A stretch of 6,688 nucleotides of DNA from Elusimicrobiota bacterium (GTDB lineage Bacteria; CG03; SLGR01; JAGXOG01): the NCBI GenBank assembly GCA_027858455.1, contig JAQICQ010000150.1:1-6688 (forward strand), read 5' to 3'. The translations under genes and the position numbers were made by a program. Under the pieces are notes generated by a model that made no database searches, had not been told where the DNA came from, and saw nothing but the letters and a program-made list of their open reading frames with translations. How positions within the stretch are numbered: position 1 is the first letter of the stretch; each line of letters starts with the position of its first letter. Positions 1 through 6,403 of the stretch are shown here, in pieces.

Positions 1-876
1 ATATCTGACTATGACATCTATTCCTTCCGGAGTATCTTTTACATCTTCAACCGTCGCAGAAAGAGGTATCACCTTCTCACCCTCCCGGCCTCCTAAAAGA
101 TTGGCCAGATATAAACCTATATCCCTTTCATCGTTTATCTTAGTATTGACCATGTGACCGACTTCAATATTCTCCGCCCTTATCACAGGATTTTTACCGG
201 ACTTTTCCAGGGTCATATCCAGGGCGATCAGCGAGCTGTAATTTCTTTCCTCGTCCATGTGAAGTTTGAATTCCCCGTTGACCTTATCTGTATCGGTTAA
301 ATATCTGAACTGCCTGAGATTTAATATCTGGCTTTCTACTTCACACCCCACATTATAATTCTTGCCGGTATCATATTTTACAACCCCCTCTATCCTTTTT
401 TTTATTATATCTCTTATCTGCTCTATATTCTCATCCCGGCATCTCTGATAAAACTCATCCTGTTCTTCTTCCTGTATATCTAAAAGAACTGAATGCTCTA
501 TATTCTGCGTTATCACTCTCAAACTGCCGTCTTTCAGCCTTTGGGAATAAAGCTCTTTCTCAAAATCAAACCACTGCTTTGAAGGTTCTGTCTCGTATAT
601 AGTAGGATTGCACCCTGCGACCGACGCAAACCTCAAAACTCTCTGGGTGCGCATATTGCATATAATAAAAATAAGACCGTATATATTTATTTTACCGGCT
701 TTAAATCTGCCTTTTATAACCCTGATAGGTTTTACCTTTCCTGAAATATCTTTTATGGCAAGGGCAATATTTCCCGAAGCATTAATAATGCCTTCTTTGG
801 CTTCGTCTTTAGAGCACCCTGTCTCTTCTATGAGAACAGCTATATCGGTATTGGTTACATTCTTTTTGGATGAAAT
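1..876 (-). CDS. Unrecognised protein with N-terminal UBA-like domain (3' end outside window)
   Basis: I translated this frame by hand and it is open from xerC's 3' end to the left edge with no stop, about 292 codons, so the C-terminus is missing. Assuming a start at the ATT at 874-876, residues 1-8 are polar and lysine-rich. Residues 9-44 look like a UBA/TS-N three-helix bundle: DIAVLIEETGCS, then DEAKEGI, then ASGNIALAI, matching the pattern of EF-Ts and NAC-alpha UBA domains. A hydrophobic stretch with GLIFIICN follows at about 67-74. The rest is charged and of alternating pattern, probably mixed alpha/beta, and I do not recognise it. There is no ATG, GTG or TTG in frame between the upstream stop (943-945) and the ATG at 652-654. 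Starting at that ATG would discard the UBA-like region. The gene overlaps xerC by about 22 bases and probably belongs to the dprA-topA-xerC operon. The function is unknown; UBA folds usually mediate protein contacts. Confidence 0.8.
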   Translation of the reverse strand, partial: MSSKKNVTNTDIAVLIEETGCSKDEAKEGIINASGNIALAIKDISGKVKPIRVIKGRFKAGKINIYGLIFIICNMRTQRVLRFASVAGCNPTIYETEPSKQWFDFEKELYSQRLKDGSLRVITQNIEHSVLLDIQEEEQDEFYQRCRDENIEQIRDIIKKRIEGVVKYDTGKNYNVGCEVESQILNLRQFRYLTDTDKVNGEFKLHMDEERNYSSLIALDMTLEKSGKNPVIRAENIEVGHMVNTKINDERDIGLYLANLLGGREGEKVIPLSATVEDVKDTPEGIDVIVRY

Positions 877-1775
877 TTTAAGTACGCCTCCTTTAAAGCA
901 TTTCTTGATAAATGAGTATATCGTTGGGTAGTTTGAAGCCGTTTATGCCCCAGCATCTCCTGGACCGTTCTGAGATTGCATCCGGCCTCGAGCATATGTG
1001 TCGCAAAACTGTGCCTGAAAGTATGGGGAGCTATATTTTTGTTTACTTCTCCCCGCAGCGCGGCGCGTTTTACAATCCGCCTTATACTTCTCGGAGATAA
1101 TCTTTTTCCCGACACCGTTACAAATACCGCCTTATTATCTTTGCCCCACCCGGTATTCTCTCTGACTTTTAAATATTCATGGAACTTGCCTGCGGCCGTG
1201 CGGCCTATGAGGACTATCCTCTCTATGTTTCCTTTTCCTGTTACCCTGGCCGTCTCTCCTATAAGGTCAACATTATCCGTATTTAAATCCGACACTTCCG
1301 AGACCCTGCATCCTGTAGAATATAAAAATTCAATAAGCGCCCTGTTTCTCACACTTAGTTTGGATTCACCTTTTATAGAGTTTATAATACTTTCTACTTC
1401 TTCAACAGTTAAAATGTCCGGATATTTTTTTATTCTCCTGCCCGAAGCGACTTTTTTAGTCGGGTCTTTTTGAATCACCCCCGCATTTTTTAAAAATCTA
1501 AATATGCCCCGCACAGCGGAAAGTTTCCGGTTCATGGTTGCGCGGGAAAGATCCTTTTTAATATCTGTAAGATACTCTCTTATTTCTATGTGCCCGATTC
1601 CGGCAAAATCCGCAACGGATTTCCGGGTTAAATAAAAAGCAAAATCATTAAGATCTCTACGATAAGCCCTGAGGGTGTTAGGACTGTACATTTTTTCTTT
1701 TTTAAGGTAATCTAAGTACCTTACAATATCTTCCCTTAAAATCTTTGAGATACTATCTTTTTTGGGCTTTCTCAT
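855..1775 (-). CDS. xerC: Tyrosine recombinase of the XerC/XerD family
   Basis: This is a site-specific recombinase that, in known relatives, resolves chromosome dimers at dif sites near the terminus, usually with a partner recombinase and FtsK. At 306 residues it has the normal Xer length. Residues 13-98 form the SAM-like core-binding domain, with a typical YSPNTLRAYRRDL segment. The catalytic domain spans about 120-300 and has all six active-site residues: Arg157 (TGCRVSE), Lys181 (GKGN), His251 and Arg254 (HTFRHSFATHML), His277 (LGHK) and the nucleophile Tyr286 (QRYTH). The C-terminus ends in a family-typical FHPKR. The ATG overlaps the end of topA by 23 bases and has no clear Shine-Dalgarno, which suggests translation coupled to topA. 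A stop lies just upstream in frame, so the start cannot be earlier. XerC rather than XerD is chosen from the dprA-topA neighbourhood; the sequence alone does not separate them. Confidence 0.93.
   Translation of the reverse strand: MRKPKKDSISKILREDIVRYLDYLKKEKMYSPNTLRAYRRDLNDFAFYLTRKSVADFAGIGHIEIREYLTDIKKDLSRATMNRKLSAVRGIFRFLKNAGVIQKDPTKKVASGRRIKKYPDILTVEEVESIINSIKGESKLSVRNRALIEFLYSTGCRVSEVSDLNTDNVDLIGETARVTGKGNIERIVLIGRTAAGKFHEYLKVRENTGWGKDNKAVFVTVSGKRLSPRSIRRIVKRAALRGEVNKNIAPHTFRHSFATHMLEAGCNLRTVQEMLGHKRLQTTQRYTHLSRNALKEAYLKFHPKRM
887..894 (-). promoter_or_regulatory. Strong Shine-Dalgarno AAAGGAGG inside the end of xerC
   Basis: Read on the minus strand this is AAAGGAGG, a full match to the 16S anti-Shine-Dalgarno sequence and the best one in the window. 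It sits 10 bases upstream of the ATT at 874-876, with no ATG, GTG or TTG at a usable distance in any frame. It lies in the xerC codons for Leu-Lys-Glu-Ala, so part of its match could be chance. Its position just before the open frame of the UBA-like protein makes a real ribosome-binding site more likely, and it decides my choice of start. Confidence 0.65.
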
Positions 1776-2160
1776 AATTCATGGTAAACTTGCATTTTGG
1801 ATACCCTGAACATGCCAGAAAAAGGCCCCGGTATCCTTTTTTAATTAAGGTATTTTTACCACAGTCCGGACACTTTTCCCACCCGAGCGGAATTTTAACT
1901 ATCTCCCCTTCCTTATCAAGAGTGATAACATTTTTACACTTCGGGTATGCCGAGCATGCCAGGAATTTACCGTATCGGCCCTTTTTAATTATCATCTCGG
2001 ACGAACATTTAGGACATTTATAATCTGTTTTTTTCTCTTTTATGATTTTGTTGTCTTTATCTATATCAAATGTTTTTTTACAGTCGGGAAAACCCGAGCA
2101 AGCCATGAACTTGCCGAATTTGCTCCATTTTATTACCAGCTCCTGCCCGCAGTCCGGGCA
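1753..2160 (-). repeat. Three in-register zinc-ribbon repeats of 48 codons at the end of topA
   Basis: The three C-terminal zinc ribbons of topoisomerase I begin at Cys575, Cys623 and Cys671, exactly 48 residues (144 bases) apart. Each has the spacing CxxC, 16 residues, CxxxxxC, with a shared core of the type (K/R)(F/Y)GKF(M/L)ACS. The third unit is cut short by the stop codon. The DNA copies are clearly related but diverged, for example the cysteine-proline-cysteine segments near 2150, 2010 and 1865. This points to old tandem duplication rather than a recent repeat. Such Topo_C4 domains are known to bind single-stranded DNA and, in E. coli, RNA polymerase. Confidence 0.85.
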
Positions 2161-3882
2161 CTTTTTTCCTGTCTTTATAGTTAGCTTTTCCATATTTTTC
2201 ACGGCCTGGTCATAATTTTTCTTAAATTTTTCATAAAATTCAGAGAGCATAACCTTCCACTCTTTTTTGCCCTTAGCCACTTCGTCCAGTTTATCTTCCA
2301 TATATGCGGTAAATTTTTTGTCCATAATATTAGGAAAATGTTCTTTTAGAGCATCCACTACTACCTCGGCTATCTCAGAGGGAACTAAAGCTCCTTTTTT
2401 AGAACTTACATACTTTCTCTTAAAGAGAGTCCTTATGATTGATGCATACGTGGAAGGCCGGCCGATACCGTTTTTCTCCAACTCTTTTACCAGAGTAGCC
2501 TGGGTATATCTCGGGGGCGGTTTTGTCTCGTGCTCAATATCCAAAAGTTTATCCCACTTAAATTCCAGCCCTTCTTCTAATTCCGGTATTATGTTTTCTT
2601 CATATTTCTTTTCCCATACTTTTGTGTACCCGTCAAAAAGAAGGCGGCGGCCTTTAGCCCGGTATTCATACTTTTTACAGCTGATTTTTACAGTTATTTT
2701 TTCTTCCTTCAGCGGTGTCATCTGGCTGGCTATAAATTTATTCCATATCAAACTGTATAATTTATACTGGTCCTGGTTGATTTCGCCTTTTAAATCTGAG
2801 GGCAGTTTAAGTATGTCAGTCGGACGGATACATTCATGCGCTTCCTGCGCGCTTTTATTGGCTTTATAATAATTTGCCGAGGAGGGCAGATAGCTATCCT
2901 CAAAATTTTCTTTTATATATTTACGGGAGGCCTTTATTGCGGATTTAGCTATCTGGAAAGAATCCGTTCTCATATAAGTTATGAGCCCCGACGAATTTTT
3001 ATCTGAGAGTTCTAGTCCCTCATAGAGCTGCTGGGCGACACTCATAGTTTTTGCAGGATTAAACCGCAACCGGTTAAAAGCAGAACGCTGAAGTGTAGAT
3101 GTTATAAACGGCGGTTTGGGTGAAACTTTTTTGTTTTTCTTTTCTATTTTTTTAATTTTTGCCGGGGTGTCCAGACACTCTTTTATTATCTTTTTTGCTC
3201 CGTCGGCTGAATTAATTTCAAGTTTTTTATACTTTTTTCCGGAAGCCCCCCAGAGTTTGGCCTCCACATTCTTGCTCTCTGTATTAATGCTGCCTTCTAT
3301 TGTATAATATTTAACTGGATTAAACTTTTTCACCTCTTTTTCCCGGTCCACTATAAGCATAAGCCCTATTGACTGAACCCGTCCGGCAGAAAGTTTTTTA
3401 GCGATTTTTTTATGAAGCAGCGGCGAAACTTTAAACCCCACTATCCTGTCCAGTATTCTGCGCGCCTGCTGGGCATTAACTAAATCCATAGATATTCTTC
3501 GGGGGGTCTGTAAAGCCTCCCGGATAGCTTCTTCGGTGATTTCATGAAATGCTATACGATCGACTTTTTTATCGGAATCGCTTACCCCTAAAGCATGCAG
3601 CATATGCCACCCTATAGCTTCACCTTCCCTGTCTTCATCCATGGCTATATATATTTTAGAAGAATCTTTCACTAACTTTTTTATTTTGCTTACCACCTTT
3701 TTCTTTCCTTTTAACAACTCATAGGTGGGTTCAAAATTATTCTTAATATCTATACCCAGTTTCCTCGGCGGCAGATCTCTTACATGCCCCATACTGGATT
3801 CAACTTTATAATTTTTTCCCAGAAACTTATTTATTATTCTTGCCTTGGTAGGGGATTCAACTATCACTAATTCATAACTCAT
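1753..3882 (-). CDS. topA: DNA topoisomerase I (type IA)
   Basis: This enzyme relaxes negatively supercoiled DNA by cutting one strand through a 5'-phosphotyrosine. The 709 residues are complete. The TOPRIM domain occupies about 1-120, with the metal-binding acids Glu9 (VIVESPTKA) and Asp82/Asp84 followed by Glu86 (DEDREGEA). The GRVQS motif is at 167-171. The catalytic Tyr303 sits in GLITYMRTDS, and the conserved GIGRPSTYASII follows later in the core. Three Cys4 zinc ribbons end the protein, at 575-601, 623-649 and 671-697. The length is between that of short topoisomerases such as Thermotoga's and the roughly 865 residues of the E. coli enzyme. The ATG overlaps the dprA stop region by 11 bases. 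The nearest purine-rich match, AGAGG, is about 13 bases upstream, so initiation may rely on coupling. The stop is TAG. No key residue is missing. Confidence 0.97.
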   Translation of the reverse strand: MSYELVIVESPTKARIINKFLGKNYKVESSMGHVRDLPPRKLGIDIKNNFEPTYELLKGKKKVVSKIKKLVKDSSKIYIAMDEDREGEAIGWHMLHALGVSDSDKKVDRIAFHEITEEAIREALQTPRRISMDLVNAQQARRILDRIVGFKVSPLLHKKIAKKLSAGRVQSIGLMLIVDREKEVKKFNPVKYYTIEGSINTESKNVEAKLWGASGKKYKKLEINSADGAKKIIKECLDTPAKIKKIEKKNKKVSPKPPFITSTLQRSAFNRLRFNPAKTMSVAQQLYEGLELSDKNSSGLITYMRTDSFQIAKSAIKASRKYIKENFEDSYLPSSANYYKANKSAQEAHECIRPTDILKLPSDLKGEINQDQYKLYSLIWNKFIASQMTPLKEEKITVKISCKKYEYRAKGRRLLFDGYTKVWEKKYEENIIPELEEGLEFKWDKLLDIEHETKPPPRYTQATLVKELEKNGIGRPSTYASIIRTLFKRKYVSSKKGALVPSEIAEVVVDALKEHFPNIMDKKFTAYMEDKLDEVAKGKKEWKVMLSEFYEKFKKNYDQAVKNMEKLTIKTGKKCPDCGQELVIKWSKFGKFMACSGFPDCKKTFDIDKDNKIIKEKKTDYKCPKCSSEMIIKKGRYGKFLACSAYPKCKNVITLDKEGEIVKIPLGWEKCPDCGKNTLIKKGYRGLFLACSGYPKCKFTMNYEKAQKR

Positions 3883-4981
3883 CTGTTTTTATATACCTCT
3901 TTCCTTCTATTTCTTTAACTTCTCCCGCCATTTCTAATATTGTCAGCTCGCTGATGATAATATTTATTCCTATTTTAGTTTGTGTGTGTATCTTGTCAAC
4001 ATTTAACGGGGCATCATTTAAAACTTCAAGTATCTTTTTTGCATCTTTGCTTACGGTCTTTTTCTGACGAACGTGTCGTTGGGCTTTAATATTACCCGGT
4101 CTTATATGAGGCTTAATCTCCTCTATAATGTCCTCTACGCAAGTAACCGGCGCCGCTCCCTCTTTTATAAGTTTAGCGCAGCCTGCGCTTTTTGAAGAAA
4201 ATATACTGCCGGGGACAGCATATACACTCCGGTTTTGTTCCATTGCCTGATAAGCGGTAATTAACGCCCCGCTTCGGGCCGGAGCTTCAATTACAAGCAC
4301 CCCAAGAGACAAACCGCTTATTATCCTGTTTCTTTTTGGAAAGTTATACGGTTTCGGAGAACTTTTACACGGAAACTCGCTGATAAGCGCCCCGTTTCCA
4401 GCAATATCATCCATTAATTTATAATTACTTCTGGGATACCTTCTGTCAAGCCCCCCGCCTAATACTCCAATAGTTCTGCCGTTTGCCATAAGGGCTCCGA
4501 TATGCGCCTCCCTGTCAATTCCCGACGCCGCTCCCGATATTACGGTTATCCCTTTTAAAGCCAGATCGGAGGCAAGTTTTTTAGCAGCGGCGCGTCCGTA
4601 CCCTGTAGCCCTCCGGGTTCCTACAACCGCTATGGCATTATAATCATCGGCTATAATTTCCCCATCACTGAAAAAAACCGGAGGAGGGTCGTAAATCTCG
4701 CTTAAAAGCTCGGGATACCCGTCAGCGCCCAAACTGTAGACGTGATACCCCCTGGATTTTAAATACTTTAATTCCTCTTCCTCTTTTCCGGTATCCGACA
4801 AATCAGCGCTTTTAATTTTTCCGGCCTCTCTTAAATTAATCTCGGCGCGACGGCTTAAATCTGCCGCATTAAGTTTTTTTAATTCGGCAAACGAACTGAC
4901 TTTACCTGCGACCTTTTTAACGGTAGTTTCTGCAATACCGTCAATGTCTTTTAGTTTCATTAAATATAGTGCGTCCGACAT
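3872..4981 (-). CDS. dprA: DNA processing protein DprA (Smf)
   Basis: DprA binds incoming single-stranded DNA in the cytoplasm and loads RecA during natural transformation; it is also widespread in bacteria not known to be competent. The 369 residues show an N-terminal helical HhH/SAM-like region (about 8-60). The Rossmann-like DprA core follows (about 85-290), with GTRRATGYG (121-129), SGAASGID (149-156), VLGGGLDRRYP (173-183), FPKRNRIISGLS (214-225) and SGALITAYQAMEQ (237-249). A DprA winged helix closes the protein (about 305-369). The usual Asn in the G-x-N-x-LI motif reads Gly267-Cys-Ala-Lys-Leu-Ile here. No Shine-Dalgarno precedes the ATG at 4979-4981; the Met at codon 8 is an alternative but has no better site. 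The gene follows a 50-base AT-rich gap and overlaps topA by 11 bases, a pairing common in bacteria. Confidence 0.95.
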   Translation of the reverse strand: MSDALYLMKLKDIDGIAETTVKKVAGKVSSFAELKKLNAADLSRRAEINLREAGKIKSADLSDTGKEEEELKYLKSRGYHVYSLGADGYPELLSEIYDPPPVFFSDGEIIADDYNAIAVVGTRRATGYGRAAAKKLASDLALKGITVISGAASGIDREAHIGALMANGRTIGVLGGGLDRRYPRSNYKLMDDIAGNGALISEFPCKSSPKPYNFPKRNRIISGLSLGVLVIEAPARSGALITAYQAMEQNRSVYAVPGSIFSSKSAGCAKLIKEGAAPVTCVEDIIEEIKPHIRPGNIKAQRHVRQKKTVSKDAKKILEVLNDAPLNVDKIHTQTKIGINIIISELTILEMAGEVKEIEGKRYIKTDEL

Positions 4982-5031
4982 ATTATTTTAATTTCAAAAG
5001 GATTTGTTAAAAATATTAATTAAGATATAAT
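4982..5031 (-). promoter_or_regulatory. AT-rich gap before dprA, possible promoter
   Basis: This is the only gap in the window longer than about 25 bases, and it contains very few G or C bases. On the minus strand a TTACTT (5035-5040, overlapping the end of the regulator gene) and a TAATAT (5013-5018) are 16 bases apart, a loose sigma-70 match that would start dprA transcription near base 5006. A TTAATTAA palindrome is at 5016-5023. In such AT-rich DNA both could be chance. There is no hairpin with a T tract, so nothing shows that the upstream transcript ends here. Confidence 0.3.
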
Positions 5032-5448
5032 TTAAAGTAATGTATCTTCTAACCTACCTACGCCAAGCGGAGATTTCTTAATATCCTGATTTATCCTTTT
5101 ATTTTTTTTCTTTTTTGCCGCCACATCAAGCTGCGCTACCTGAGAACCTTTTTCTTTTCCTGACTGAAGTTTCCCTGACAGGAGCCGGTCTATAGTCCGG
5201 ACATCTTTAAATACCGGGATAAGCTTTTTAGGTATTCTGCCGGCGGCAAAGACTAATCTCTCTTCCCTTATATCAAGAGCGCGGGCAATTTTGTTAATAG
5301 CTTTTTCCTTTCTGGGGGGATTTCTCCTGCCGCTTAAAATTTTTGAAAGAAAAGAAACGTCCAGTCCGGATTTTCTGGCAAGTTCTCTCATACTTATGCC
5401 TTTATCTTTTAAACCTTTTTTCACTTCACTGTTAAAATGGTTGTTCAT
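5032..5448 (-). CDS. XRE-family helix-turn-helix transcriptional regulator
   Basis: A small cytoplasmic DNA-binding protein of 138 residues. Residues 6-60 form a Cro/CI-type helix-turn-helix: helix 2 at about SMRELARKS (19-27), recognition helix at about DVSFLSKIL (30-38), then SGRRNPP and a fourth helix ending in ARALDI. The following LVFAAGRIP (65-73) is also common in this family. The second half has no recognisable sensor domain. It is low in complexity and rich in lysine (about 98-125), so it may be disordered or add non-specific DNA contacts. The start is supported by GAAGGAT six bases upstream, and it overlaps the peptidase gene by 17 bases, so the two are probably co-expressed. It lies directly before the dprA gap, so dprA-topA-xerC or its own operon are possible targets. 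That is inference from position only. Confidence 0.88.
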   Translation of the reverse strand: MNNHFNSEVKKGLKDKGISMRELARKSGLDVSFLSKILSGRRNPPRKEKAINKIARALDIREERLVFAAGRIPKKLIPVFKDVRTIDRLLSGKLQSGKEKGSQVAQLDVAAKKKKNKRINQDIKKSPLGVGRLEDTLL

Positions 5449-5995
5449 TGATTATCCTTCTAATTTCGGCTATTTTTTTTCTGTAATAGCTGTTGCTCTC
5501 TAAATTATCAATAGCAACTTCTCCTTCGGACTGGGAAGAATGAATAAAATCCCCTGACCCTAAATAGATGCCTACATGATTAATCCGTCGGGAGTCAAAG
5601 CCCCTGCCGTAAAAAAAGACAAGGTCGCCGGGCCGCACATCCTCAAGGCTGACTTTAGAGCCTATCCTTTTCCGGGCCTGGCTGGTGCGGGGCAAATTAA
5701 TGTCTGCAGCTCTAAAAGCCGCCATTACCAGCCCCGAACAATCCAAACCTATTTTTACCGTAGCGCCGCCGTAAATATAGGAAGTCCCTAAATACCCTAT
5801 GGCTTTATCTATTAATTTCAAGATTCTTTTATGAGTTACGCTGCCGCCGCGCGGGACCCCGGATAAGCTGTAATTATAATCCTGCCGGGGCTTTAAACTT
5901 AATTTTTCGCCGGATGCTTTAGCTGCCTGGCAGGTAAGCAAAATCACCAATACAATAATAAAAACCGCTATATTGTTTTTAAATTGAATTTTCAA
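5432..5995 (-). CDS. Secreted NlpC/P60 family cell-wall peptidase
   Basis: A probable cysteine peptidase that cuts peptidoglycan stem peptides (the family typically cleaves D-Glu/diaminopimelate bonds) outside the cytoplasmic membrane. The 187 residues begin with a signal peptide: a Lys/Asn-rich start, a hydrophobic core at 9-21 and a likely signal peptidase I site after AKA (25-27). The single NlpC/P60 domain covers about 57-182. It has the nucleophile Cys86 in LDCSG, the base His140 in NHVGIYLG and the third polar residue His152 in FIHSS; RPGDLVFF (121-128) is also typical. There is no LysM, SH3 or other wall-binding module, so a partner may target it. The start codon is TTG, sharing bases with the TGA stop of the TPR gene, and lacks a good Shine-Dalgarno. 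No ATG or GTG fits, and the signal peptide supports this start. Confidence 0.93.
   Translation of the reverse strand: MKIQFKNNIAVFIIVLVILLTCQAAKASGEKLSLKPRQDYNYSLSGVPRGGSVTHKRILKLIDKAIGYLGTSYIYGGATVKIGLDCSGLVMAAFRAADINLPRTSQARKRIGSKVSLEDVRPGDLVFFYGRGFDSRRINHVGIYLGSGDFIHSSQSEGEVAIDNLESNSYYRKKIAEIRRIINEQPF
5454..5460 (-). promoter_or_regulatory. Shine-Dalgarno GAAGGAT for the XRE regulator
   Basis: On the minus strand GAAGGAT ends five to six bases before the ATG at 5446-5448. It lies within the last codons of the NlpC/P60 gene, so ribosomes finishing the peptidase end next to the regulator's start. Confidence 0.6.
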
Positions 5996-6378
5996 AACTT
6001 TTTCATAGTTTCTATACGTTTTCGCGTAAGTTCGGCGCGCTCGGTATCGGGGAATTCCTTTAAATATTTTTCTCCCCTTTTTATAGCCTCTTTTTCACTG
6101 CCGTTCTCTGCTTCTAAATAATAATATTTATAGAGAGAAATCTCATAATATTTTTCCGCGGGAAATATTTCTAATATATCTTTATATATTTCCTCAGCCC
6201 TGTCGTTTTTCTGGATGATAATAAAATAATTGCCAAGATAGTACATAGCAGCAGGCGCCCAGCTTTGATCGGCATTTTTAGCTATAAGCTCTTGGCACTT
6301 TCCGCTGTCTATAAAATTATATGAGTAATATATGATTGCGCCGACTGTCGCACAAAAAATAAGATATTTTTTAAACAT
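5992..6378 (-). CDS. Small membrane-anchored TPR-like protein
   Basis: A 128-residue protein with an uncleaved-looking hydrophobic N-terminus (about 5-23, after MFKK), predicted to anchor it in the membrane with the rest outside the cytoplasm. Residues 40-73 read as a tetratricopeptide-like helix pair (AAMYYLGNYF, then RAEEIYKDILEIFP). A second pair follows at about 77-110 (KYYYLEAE, then AIKRGEKYLKEFP), ending in a lysine/arginine-rich helix. The spacing and the 'hydrophobic-FP' turns resemble BamD/YbgF-type periplasmic TPR proteins, but it is too short to be BamD. It probably holds partner proteins; which ones cannot be read from the sequence. It sits between a beta-rich envelope-type protein and a peptidoglycan peptidase and overlaps the peptidase start by 4 bases, so a role in the same envelope process is likely. 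Confidence 0.85.
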   Translation of the reverse strand: MFKKYLIFCATVGAIIYYSYNFIDSGKCQELIAKNADQSWAPAAMYYLGNYFIIIQKNDRAEEIYKDILEIFPAEKYYEISLYKYYYLEAENGSEKEAIKRGEKYLKEFPDTERAELTRKRIETMKKF

Positions 6379-6386
6379 CAGCGCTT

Positions 6387-6391
6387 ACCTT
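6387..6391 (-). promoter_or_regulatory. Shine-Dalgarno AAGGT for the TPR-like gene
   Basis: AAGGT on the minus strand lies eight bases before the ATG at 6376-6378, in the 25-base gap after the upstream gene's stop. It supports this start and suggests independent initiation within the same transcript. Confidence 0.5.
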
Positions 6392-6403
6392 GAAAAACAG
6401 AGA

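Noticed and set aside
398..405. Run of eight A on the minus strand as a programmed frameshift site
   Set aside because: The reading frame is open on both sides without a shift, and no downstream hairpin or Shine-Dalgarno-like stimulator was evident.
652..654. First ATG in the frame of the UBA-like gene as its start
   Set aside because: It would leave about 200 bases of clearly coding, UBA-like sequence untranslated and has no strong Shine-Dalgarno.
858..860. ATG just before the end of xerC as a start for the next gene
   Set aside because: It is followed at once by TAA; it is the last sense codon of xerC and is not in the frame of the UBA-like gene.
608..931. Plus-strand open frame, and several others opposite xerC, topA and the regulator
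   Set aside because: They lie antisense to well-supported minus-strand genes, encode no recognisable domain, and lack ribosome-binding sites; they are shadows of the real frames.
5013..5028. TTAATTAA-centred inverted repeat as a terminator or operator
   Set aside because: Only the 8-base core is truly palindromic, it has no G-C stem and no T tract, and such sites are expected by chance in AT-rich DNA; kept only as a remark under the gap.
5927..5938. Lipobox (Leu-Leu-Thr-Cys22) making the peptidase a lipoprotein
   Set aside because: Threonine directly before the cysteine does not fit the usual Gly/Ala/Ser, while AKA at 25-27 is a good signal peptidase I site.
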